Assembly (NCBI GenBank): GCA_013399875.1
Contig: VXAZ01004553.1
Span: 248,001-312,000, forward strand
Reading direction: 5' to 3'
DNA length: 64,000 bases
Source of the DNA: Gymnorhina tibicen
Lineage: Eukaryota; Chordata; Aves; Passeriformes; Artamidae
Shown: positions 47,001-59,000 of the stretch, piece after piece
Layout of the letters: each line of letters starts with the position of its first letter
How positions within the stretch are numbered: the stretch's first letter is position 1
Notes under the pieces: generated by a model
Told to the model about the DNA's origin: nothing
Seen by the model: the letters and a program-made list of their open reading frames with translations, nothing else
Database searches by the model: none
Translations under genes and position numbers: made by a program

Positions 47001-50000
47001 CAGGCCTGGAGCAGAGGCCCCTATGAGACTGGAGACCCACCTGGAGGGCTGCTGCACCTCCCTGCCCAAGGACCTGCATCCCAAAAAGGATGGCAGGACC
47101 CAAGTCTGCTCCACTGAGCCCTCTGAGCTAGCAGCTTCACTGAGCACAAGGACCGGGTACTTCTAAAACTGCGATTCCTGAAAAAAAAAGTCAGAATTTC
47201 TGCTTCAGATTACTTGGATTTGCTTTTATTGCTTTACTGTCTGGGATGGACATGTTTCATGGATCCTGAGTTTAAATTAGGGCTGGAGGGAAAAGTCCTG
47301 CTTCAGGACTGGGACCCAGAACAAGGCGAAGAAGAAACATTTACACTGGGAGAAGGGGAGGTGATTTTAATCTGAATACAGCTTGCACCTAGAAAAGCAA
47401 CTGTTACGTTGTAGATACAAAGAAAGACTAACACTGTTAGCTTTAAACATTGTACATTTCCAAGATGCCCAGCTGTTAATCATTAACCCTGTAGCAGGTT
47501 GAAGCATAGAGACAGATGTTCCAAAAGCGGTTTTATTTTCTGAAATAAAGAGAATGAAGCTATGCATTAGACAAATTAAGAAGAAATGCAAATATTTACA
47601 CCCAGTTGAAACAAGATGCTGGAAAAAAAAAGGCGTGATAAAATCGCTGCAATTAAATGTAATTTAATTTATAATTCTGAAAGCACGCTTCTTCCAAAGG
47701 CAGCCTTTGAGTTTTCCGTATGGAGCGTATTGTTGTGATGTATGGATTTTCCTGACTTCTTATGGCATTTTAATCAACAGCCCAATGATGTGATAATATT
47801 CCTAAAGCAGAAAAATAAGTGACGTTTGTTTAGACATAATTAATGAAATATTTATGTTGCATGAGGCTGTGTGATAAAGCCCTGTTCTCTTAGTCCATTT
47901 GCTTCTGATTACATTTGTGATTTTTTTATATGACCAGACATTCTGACGCCAACTATTTTACACTGAGCAGATGTCATGTAGTAAAAATGGGTGCCAGATG
48001 CTACAAGCCACATAAGGGTAATTTGTTTAAGAGCTGGCTCAGACTTTGTGCATTCAATTACACTGTATAGTGAGCCTTATACAATCATTTGGGTAATATG
48101 GCTCACTTCAGATATACATTTTAATGAATGTTGAGTGCATTCAGAACAGCGTGCTACACGCAGGGTGCTCAAGGAATTAATTTATTTGTTTGTAGTACCT
48201 AGAAAAAAAATAAAATATATAGCCAGACAGTTTTTGACAGGGATCAAAAATTTAATTAGTACTGTCAGCTGAATTTCCAAATTGCTCTAGGTGCTGCTGA
48301 TTAGAACTCAGGGCAGGTGCAAAGTGGCTGTTTAAGTTAAAGAACAGTATTTTTTGCTTCACTGACCATTTTGTTCTTGCATTTTAGGATATGAACTCCT
48401 ATCTGTCAGAAAACAAGCTACTGAGTATTCTACTTCATCCTCCGATGAGGAGTTTGAACCCAAGCCTTCATTAACACACAAGGTAATCTTGACTTGGAAG
48501 CAGAAAGGTATTTCCTTAGTCGGACTGTGTTTAAAATGCATCATATGATTTTGATCTGGAACACGCAGCAATTCCTCAGAGTGGGGATGGGAACGTTGGA
48601 GGTTACGTGTCACGGAGAGAAAATACATTAAACATCTTTAAGACAGATGAACATCAACATTTCTTTTACCTCTTTGGATCTTTAATTCCCCCAGGTTACA
48701 GCAGCGCTGACAGAGGAGGTCTTAATTTGACAAACAGACGTGTTTCACTGAAACCACTTTGAAGCTGCATTCTTAAGTGGCCTTAATACACAGCCCAACA
48801 AGCAAACTATTGAAAAAATTAAACCAAACAGATGCAGATTTCCTTTGGGGGAATACAGATTCATTTGAGAAGTGCTGCAGGCAGGTTGCCTGGAAAACAC
48901 TCTGTTTATCCTAATCAGCACAAGTGTGTGAGCCACAAAGTCACACTCAGACCCTGTACCCCAAAAGGGCCGACTGCAGGAACAGGAGCCGGGGAGCTAC
49001 ACCACCCTGAACCCTCCATACCCAGCTCTGACGGGAGGAAACACAGCTTTTAGTGTCTGAATAGCTCCTCAGAACTGTGTTTATCTCTTTCCTGTGGAGA
49101 ATACCAGTAAGTGGAGTTAATAGTATGAGGTAGCTTTTTGATTTGCTGCCTTTGGGGGCAGGGGGGAGAAGAAAGAAAACAAAGTACTGAAAAACACTGA
49201 AAAATATGAAAGCTAAGTGGGACTTTGGAAACAGAGGAACCAAAGCACAGCAATGTGTGGCAGCACTTGTCACCAGTGGCTCTGTGTCAGGCTGCACTGA
49301 GATGTCAGGATTCTTCACTCATCTGCCCTGTTACAGGAAAGACAATCTATAGTACAAAAATGTTATGGTGAATTAAATAAGGTTTAAATAAAATAGAGAA
49401 GAAAGGGAGACATGGGAGCAAAGTGGATAGAAGCAACCCAGCAATCCAGGCAGTCATGGGGAGGGCAGGACCAGGCAGGGAGAAGGCAGAGCTCCAGGGA
49501 GCTGCCAGAAATGGAAAGAAGGATCAGCTGTTGCACGCGGGCATTAGCAGTGATTCAGTTTTGATGCACATTCCCCACTCTGTGTGTTTCTTTCAGCTGC
49601 CTCCTACCCATCCCTTTTCGTGCCAGTTTTGGCTGCTATTTTGCCAGTACCACCATTTGTATCTGGCAAAACTCGGTGGGAAAAATTCTAGCGACTTCCT
49701 GGCTGGTTAATGTTTTAATTGTCTGGTCTATGGTGCTCAGGCATCCTGTCTCCTGAAAAATGGGAATGCCACAGCCTTGAAGCACTTCAGGATAGCTTGG
49801 GTCAAAGGCAAGATGGAGCAATGGCAGGTGATTCCCTGACCAGCCCTGCAGCATGTGCTGTCCTGATCTCCTGGCAGCAGCAACAAGTGCCCTGGGGAAA
49901 AGCAAAAATCTCTGTAATGCAGCACAGAAATGGCACTGGGGAAGGTTTCACAGGGCTTCAGGTAGCGTCCCATGATTTGAATTTTACCGCTTTATAGCTA

Positions 50001-53000
50001 CAGCAAAGGAAATGGGTTGAGTCTCCTTAAACTGGTGCTTTCCCCAGCCTGTGCATGGCCATGTACAGTGGGATGTTGTATGCAGTCAGCTTTGTGATTC
50101 GGACACCTTTTATTGGCACAGTTCCCATTCACTTAGGGTTGCATTAAGAGCTTGTAATGATTTAAAGCCAGCGTAGCAAATGCATGTAAATGTTCCTAGA
50201 GGAATGTTTTCCTTTTGCCCCGAGCACCCTGCAGCAGCTCACCCTGCTTTGGGCAGGGGATCGGGTCAGACCGTCTCCAGAGGTCAGTCCCAACCTCAGC
50301 GGCTCCGTGATTCTGGGGGAGGCTGGAGGAAAGCTGCAATAGCATACTTATGCTTTGATTGCCTTTTTCTTTCTCTCTGTGTCTTTTGTAGGCAAAAAGG
50401 GCTCTCAGAAAGAGGAGGAAGCTGGAGAAGGAGACAAAGCAGTTGATTAAACAAGAGGAGCTGAAGAGGCTTCACAAAGCACAGGTGAAAATGTAGCTCG
50501 CAGATGTCCCCTTTGTCTCCCAAGAGTGACTTGTGAGGATGGGGGTACCCAAAATGGGCTCTGCACCTCCCCTCACTCCTCACTGTGGCTCACTGCCTTC
50601 TGTGCTGAAATCCCCCCAGCCACCAGGAGCAGGAAGGTGCGTGTGGCAGGGCCCTGCATCTCTCTGAGTGACAAATCCATGTCAGTCCCTGGAGATCATC
50701 ACAATCATCATCATGATTTTGTAATTGTGGATGAAGAACAAGAGGGAATAGTGGCTGGCAATAAGAATACACTGAAGAGGGAAATAGATAGAAAGGGGAA
50801 ATAACATCAACCCCATAGAATGTAAGAAACTCAGCTATTACCTCTGTGTATTACAGGAGGATACAAAAATACAGTGATGGCTTTTGCTCTCTCCCTGCCA
50901 TAACAATGAAAGTGAATAATTTTTTTCCTTAATGATGGAAAGTCACTTCATTTTATACAGGCCCTGCTCTTCAGAAAATGCTAGGAAAGCTCTGGACTCT
51001 ACTGATGTGTTATTATTTCCAATTACAGTTTAAGATTCGTAAATGCACTTCTGCACAATTTGATCTCAGATGTATCCTATTTAATACAAAGGAAGAGCAG
51101 CTATGTTTTAGTTTTTATCTGAGAATTGTAGATTATCTCAAGGTAAAATTAGATGCATACGTGACTACTCTTATTTTACTGCTTTGTGGAGACAATTAAG
51201 TCCAAACTTTTTGAATGGTCTTTCGTGTTTGTTGGGCTGTTGCTGAGGGCTTGGCTTGGAATGCCCTAACACAGCCTGAAATGGGAACTGCTGAGCATCT
51301 GTCTTTGGCATTTCAACCTTTTAAGGTGTTTCATGCCTTTTATCCCAACACACCTCTGAAAATCTTATTTAAAAGGGAATGGACAATGGATGTAGAAATC
51401 CTTCCTGAAGTGCCACTGAATTCTCACATCTTAGCTATTAGACCCTTTTCTTTCTGGGTCAAAAGCTTGTGAAATATGAAAGCAAATCAAACAAAATCCC
51501 ACGGACAATAAAATAGCTAGCAGAGCTTTCTAGCTGTAAACCTTCCCTATTTATATGAGCTTTACTAACGAGGTATCTTGGAATATATGTCTTTGACTAC
51601 GAAAGTATTGACTTTTTACGCCTTGTGAGACACAGAAACGTTATGATCTCTTTTTTGCAATGGGAGAGCTAAAACTCAGAAAAAAATGAGGTTCTTTTGG
51701 TACCTGTGATACTTACCCCCATAAAATTGTGATAGACACCTAGTGGCATATTTAAATTGCTTAGGTGCCTGGGACACTCAGTGAGCTGGCAAGAGCCACG
51801 ACTCCTCTGAGACCTTTCCAAGCTGTTTCTCTAATCACTGAGACCATCTTTTGTCTCTGAATTTTGAAGCTATGTCTGTAGCTTTTATATCATTACATTT
51901 TTGCAGGCAGTCCAGCGCCAACTAGAAGAACTGGAAGAAAGACAAAGAGCTCTGGAGATTTTTGGTGTTGAACTGGAGAGAGAACTGAGAGGAGAAGCAG
52001 GTACACAAAGCAGCGTTTGCTTGTTTGGTGGTGGTTTTTATGACCTGTTTCAGAGCAGAGGGTTTTAATGGTTGTCATGGAAATAGTTTGGTGCAAAATC
52101 TGAAAAGGAACAATAACTGGCAGGACAAAAATAATTCTTTAACCTTTTTCTCAAACTCTCTGTTAGCTCAAGTACCTTTACGTTGAATGCTTTAAATTTT
52201 CTGTTGGTTATCTCAGATTTGGAGTTATTTACAATGCTGTTGAACCTGAATTTACTTTTCCCCTCACCCCCTCTCCCCTTTTTTTTTTTTTTAAGTCCCA
52301 TCCTGAGTTTAATTTCATCTTGTGGAGGGAACCAGTGAGGTTTCCAGGAGCTGTATCAGTTACCAAGCCAGCGGCAGCCCGTGCCTAGTAACAGAGTCCT
52401 TAATGACTTTCCTGGAGTGTGAAATGCCATTAATATGATTAGAGCCAGTGGCCATGCTATAGCAACAGCAGCATGCGGGCACACACAGAGATCCCAGCAG
52501 CACAGCTTTTCACCCAGTGGGCAGAAGATGACAGGGATGTCACCAGAGGCAAGATTTTCCCTCACCTGAGCCGACACTCCCAAGCCCCGAGGGTTGTGGG
52601 ATGCTGCCACTGGCACGGCCTTGGCACTGCTCCCCAGCACGCACGGGGTGGAGCACAGGGACAGGACACCGGAGGGCTCCTGCCAGGCTCAGAATGGGGG
52701 TGGGAGTGTGAACCGTGCACGTACAGGACTTCAGAGGGGGCTGTGGTTCTGTGCTGAAGGGACTGACAGCCTGAATGCAAATGTGTCTTTATTTACCTCC
52801 ACTTCAGAAAACTGAGCCTTGTGTTTTCCTGACAGGCAGTTGCACAACACGGAAAAGCCAGATATGTTCTGGCACCTGATCTTGTTGTTGTCTGAACCAG
52901 GCAATCCAGCCCAACCCCTACGTGCTGGCCTTTTTAATGCCATATTCCATAGCTGCTCTCGCCCCTATTCTGACACTGCACTATTCAGTTCAGCAAGAGA

Positions 53001-56000
53001 GCATTCGCCCAACCTTTTATATTTATTAACTAATTTCCTAGAATTGATCGTGTCAGTCTATTCCAAATTTTATTTAAAAGGCTAGCATCTATTTTTCTTA
53101 AATGAAATCATAACCCTTTATCAAACAGCACCCACCTCACTGCCCGTGAGAAAGTGGGCTAAAAATGCTTTGAGGATTTGGAGAGTTATCTTTTTTCTTC
53201 TGATTTGTATAAAGGTGGTTGTTTTCTGGAAACCTCAAAAATATAGAGGGACAAGAAGCTTCTAGCTCTTGGGATAGACACCGAATACCAGGATAAATGG
53301 CCTAGAGCCACTTCTTGTTGTTGCTGTTTTGACAATCGCATTTCCTAAAGAAGGCTGTCTGCCAAGAGATCGATGCTTCTCATTCTCTTACCATCCTTGG
53401 TAATTGGATTGCCCTCATTAAGGTGAAAGTACTGGTTTTTTCTCCCTGTTGATTGTTTGTGTGTATGTGGCCAGTTACAAATAGGGCAGATACTGAAACG
53501 TAGGACGTTACTGTCTCTTCAGTAACTGTTCTGGTGCAAAAGCACGAAGCCATGAGTTTCCCAGACAAAACGTGAGTGCTTTGTTGCTTGTAACAACACG
53601 TGTGTAATGATGCAGGAATTGGTGAGTTTAATATTCTGTTCAAGCTTCCTAAAAATAATGAGCATTACTGTTTAATGAATGACCAGTGTTTATTAGGTTA
53701 AGTTGTATTTAAGCAGGTCTGTGCTTATGCAATTCAAGTGATTTAATAGGTATTATTAGGGTAATTAGAAAACGATCACAGTTCAGCAATAATATTGAGC
53801 TGCAAAGGTTGTGAATAACCAAATTTAGAGGCAGGCCTGCAAACACCAGTCTTCAGTGACATTTACGCAACTCTCCTCTAATAATTCTGTAAGCCTGGGA
53901 TGAATGGCCCCTTTGTTAGGGGGAGTTATTCATTAGCTCCTCAACTGAATTAGAAGAGAACATGCGTGGGTGCGAAACAACTGCCATGAAGACTGATGAG
54001 CAAAATGAGGTTTTGATGATCTTCTAATTGTAGTGACAACAATTCATGCATTAAAAAAAAAAAAAAAAAAACCAAAAAACACCCCAAAAAACCCGAGAAA
54101 AATAATATCAGTCCTATGAATAATGCTTCATGCTTGTTATTTCCTTTATTCTGCTTCGAAATACCAAATAATAAATCACTGATGTACCGTTGCTTTGTTT
54201 TCCACTGACATTTGTGAAGGCTTATGGAGAGCTTCTGCCTACAAGAAAATACAGAAATAAAAATCTCAAAACACATTTTCCACTGAAATTAGCATAACAG
54301 CTCAGTTGACTAAACAAATCATGAACAATCATAGTAAAGAAGAAAACCTACGTTGAGAGAACGTTAAGAAATGTCTCCGTGCTTTGGAAGGTGAACAAAT
54401 ACCTGCACATGTTGTAGCTAGCTTTTGATTTCATAAAAAGCATATCCCAGGTGTCTTGGAATTTTCAACAGAGTCAAAAGAAATCAGTTGCAAACCTGTA
54501 GAAATAAGGAATATGAGGTTTAACTGTACCTAAAAAGGTGCACACTGGCCAAGACCCCTTTAGCATGTGATGACTAAAGGGAGGAGGGACAGTGTAGCAT
54601 CAATCTGGAGAACAGAAGGTTCAGGTTTTGAGAGGAGTGTTCAGTAAATACTCCTCCACAGCCTGTGCAATTCCTTCAAAAGTGATGAAAATAGAAATAC
54701 CTATGATGTAACTAGAAGAATGTCTGACTTTCAGATGAATCTCAGTCAAAGGAGACTTGGGTAAACCAGGAGGAAAGGTTTGAATTAGCAGTGCTGTAGG
54801 GAAAAGCCAACATGGCTCACAAAACAAACTCACAAATTGGTTTTTTTCCCTCTAACCTTTAAAAAGATCTGTCAAACTGCATTATGCAAAATGTTTCTTT
54901 GGTTTGTTCTGCTCTCGGAAGGCATCGAGCACTCCATCAGACTTAAATAACTATTAACATTGGTAGTAACAAACATTTGAAAAGCTCAGGGAAAAAATGC
55001 CCCTGGGAACACTTAGGGGGCATTCTGTGGGATGGAGGAGGAGGCGAAACAAGGGCTACTTTTATTTCATCTTGCACTGAGGATTTTGCAAAAATGAATG
55101 TGTTTTTGCAAAGTGTATTATCTTTGCTTACCTCAATCAGCCTACAATACATAGTCTTTTATTAGAGATATAGAGATTTTAAAGTGTAAAGAAGAAAAGT
55201 TAAAAAGAAGGAATATTTTTGCCTAAACAAGGAAACAACAAAAATGGAACAGTAACCTTTTGTGTCTGTGCTGCACTTATGCATAACAGCAATTGCAGTG
55301 TTTTTACTGACAGTAAAATAGATCAGATTTTGATGATAACTTCTTATGGGGCATACAAAGACCTAAGGCTCTGAATACTAATGCTGCATCCCTGAATTGG
55401 ATCTGTGAGAAACTGGCATGTTCCAGCAAGGACCACTCCTGCAGTCACTCTGAGAAGACATTTTTTATCACCGCTTGCTGACCTGGAAGATCCCACAGGA
55501 ACACATCCATTATTGCCAAGTTTTAATGGAATCAGGCAGAAATTGAAGAGAGATTGCTCTGCCTTCTGCTGCTGTTTTATCCTCCTGTTTCATGGTAGTT
55601 TCCAGCTGGGGTCAAGTCCTGATGACAAACTGCAGAACTGCACCCACCCTGGCAGCATGACTCCTGTCCTTGGCGTGGGGGCCCAGGCAGCTCCTCCGGT
55701 GCTGGCAGGAGGTGACCTGGGTTCCCTGGGTTGGTGGGGTCCGGTGAAGGCATGCAAATGGGCTGCTGATCCCAAACACCCAGCAATTTCCCTCGGCTCA
55801 GGAAGATGGCTAACGGGGTGAAATCTTTGCTGCCCCAAGGAGATGGGCTTTGAACTGCTGCTTTTGAGTAGAGTCAAATCCTGGCTCTGACCTAGAAGTG
55901 AGGGGCAGCTTAAGTTGTAGAGACAAGAGGGTAACTCCTGGGGCAAAAAACAAAGCACATTTCAAAATGACAAGAAAGAAAGGCATCAGAAACACTGCTG

Positions 56001-59000
56001 AACTGCCCAGGACTCTGTCTCTCCCCTTGGTAATCTAGTTTAATGATACTCTTGTAGTTGGTGTCTCTGGAGCTTGAACCTGAGACCTTCTGGGTTAAGT
56101 TTCAGTGCTCTCAGTCATCTGAAATAAAGGTGCAGTCCCCCTCAAGTAGGAGAAATCATACAAGCTTCCATCTATAGAAAACAGCCAGGCTGGTTTGTGG
56201 GGATTTTATTCTTGGTTATCTAGCACTGTGATGTAAGGACTGAGGAGCAAAGAGCTTGTTCCCCTGCCTTCTAGCAGTACTCCTTTTGCTTCATCCTAAT
56301 TGTGGCCATCCCTGCTTCCATGTGTGGTGGGGAGTGCAAATACCATGTGCTGGGGCAGGAGCACGGGCTGGCTGTTGGCTTTATGCTTCTGAAGGTGCCA
56401 GTGTGTGACTTGGATTGTTGCCTCAGCCTGGAGCAGTGAAAGGTATTTGCTTCCCACAAGTGATCACCACTTCGTGGCAGCAGGCAGCGGATGGGCAGAA
56501 CAGATGTGGGAGGTGTGTTGGCAGTGCCATCGCTGTCACTGTAATTCGGCATCAAAGGGAGGTGGGGTGGCTTTGTTTTGTGAAAAAATTAATGGAAAAC
56601 ATGAGGTCATGAGGATGTTAAAAAGGCAGCAAGGAAAAGAAATACATATGTACTCTGACTTGCCATTTGAAAACATCCAGGGGCTCCTCCTTGCCAAAGA
56701 GTTTTGTACAGATGGTATTTTAGGAGAGTAAAGGTCCTCACCTGATGAAGGAGATCCATCATTTTCTTCAGCAAGGCAGAGTCAAGCTGTGAGCTCTCTG
56801 GGAGGAAGACATGTCTACCAGTGATGCCCCGGCCCAAAGTGTTATAAAACCACCCAGTAATCGTGGATTTGTCATTCAAAGCAGCTGCAGATTTAGAGGC
56901 CAGTTGACAAGGGAAGGGAAGTTTGAAGAGGATTTGGTTGTGTCTGATGTCCACTGGAAGCAGAGGTTAAGCTGATACTTGCCAGCATGTGCATGCTGAA
57001 GGCTGATTGTGTTAATGGAGTATCCACTTAGACATAGCTCAGCTCTGAAGCCCAGTTTCAACAGAGAAGCTCTCTAATCAAAGGCAGAGCTGAGAGACAG
57101 ACATAGTGCCCATTAAAGTCTGTGTGATTATTTGAAAGGAAAATCTTCAAGACAAAAGTGTTGTAAAATCCAGTGCATCTTTAACTGCAATAAGCCGCAA
57201 CAGTCAACCAAAAAGAGACAAAAAATGTTATACCTGTTGTACTCAGCCATTACTGGTGTAAGTTGCATACAGCAAAACCAATCTCCATTTGAAGTCATGT
57301 GGGCTTACAAGGAGGATTATTGAAAGAGAACTTAGTTGGCAAAAGCATTGGAAAGAAAGCTGGTAAAGCACACTGAATTCTCCTATTTTACACAGATTCA
57401 GGCACAAGGGATGAAAATCAGATGCTACATGAATGGTTTGAGCTGGTCATGGAGAAGAATAAATTAATGCGTTATGAGTCTGAGCTCCTGATTATGTAAG
57501 TAAGGACAAGCATTAGTATTAAAGATGGGGGGGGGAGAGGGAAAAAGTGTACCCGCAACTCACAATACACCTGAACACCTTGCTACGTGCTGCAGTTTGA
57601 GACAGTTGTGGAATAAAACCCAGAGTAGCTACAACCTGTTTGAACACAGATTTGCAGTTGAGGCCTCCTAATCCTTCCCTCTCGCAGCGGTTCAAATATT
57701 TCAGTTCTGTGTGATACTCTGAACCAATGTGGCATAGAGATGCTCTGCCTTCATGTACCGTGGGTCTAATGAACACTGGGGTACTTTCTCCTGGGAAGAA
57801 AAATAGTCTGACAAATTCATCTGTTTTTACTGGGCACAGGAAAAAAGATGCAGAAATTCACTACAGCAATGAAACAAGCAGATACACCAACACAGCAAGC
57901 AAATAAACCCCACCTCAGATGCCACTGTTGTGGCTGATGGAAACACTGTTTGCTGTAGCTCCCTCACCTCGCCTCCCTGCAAACACACTGGAGACAGGCA
58001 GAGGTGACTCTCGGCTGTTTTGTCCACTATTTGTGGGTACTGTGGGAAGGCGATGGGAGCCTCAGCAGTCTTTACTCACCCCTGGACTTCCCAGCTGTGC
58101 TGGCTGCTCATTGCCATTTATCAGTGCCATGTCACTCAGCCCAGCCACGAGCACCCCAGTTTCTCCCCAGCTGTGCTGATGCTGCCGGGGGCCGAACCTT
58201 TCTTGGCCCTCTCGTTGTCACTGGGTGTTGCGGTAGCAACGCTTTCTTCTCACACTGTCTGTGAGTGGAAAAAGCAGCAGTGGGCTGCTTTTAGCACCCC
58301 AGGACACAAAATGTTGTTGTCTGGATGCGTTCACGTGTTAATTCCTTTGCCTCAGGACCTACACAGAGGGCCTGGTGAGGCCCCTCACGTGTGGGAGTGC
58401 TCAGCTCTATCCAGAGCTACACTGTGGGTGCCACCAACAAAGCACAGATGGTTCAAAGCCTTAAGCGTTGCTGTGTATGAGGGAGTTTAATGCCATACAT
58501 AATGTAAAAGGTGGCAGTGGTACTTCTGGAGCTGCTCTGGAGATGTTGGCACAGGCAAACCTTTTAGCCTTGGCAGCCCACGAGGAGAAAATACTGCATA
58601 AACAGAACACAGAATCTCGTAATTGAAATAATATTAACATACATGTCTTCACTGAAAAGAGATTCTTCTTTAACATACTTTTTGCTGCACCCAGAGCCCA
58701 AGAGCTAGAATTGGAGGACCACCAAAGCAGGCTGGAACAAAAGCTGAGAGAGAAAATGGCCATTGATGGTAAGTCAAAGGGGACGGTGTGCTCCAGCCCA
58801 CAGGGACAGACCATGCCAACCCTGCTTGCTCCAACAAGGACCAGGGTGGCTGAGGCTCCTGTGCTCACTCTGAGCGCAGCTCAGCCAGAAAAATGCGAGA
58901 TCTTCTCCTCTGACTCCTATTGAAGACAGCTGAGCTGACCTGCCCAGTTCTACACTGAACTGGATCAGAAGCACTGCACGTGTAATTACACTAATTGTGC

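Noticed and set aside
46042..47147. Overlapping long open frames on both strands (218 codons + and 244 codons -).
   Set aside because: The block is GC-rich with few stop codons by composition. Translations show no domains and have Ser/Pro/Cys/Arg-rich chance composition, and both strands are open over the same DNA. It lies inside a MICAL2 intron.
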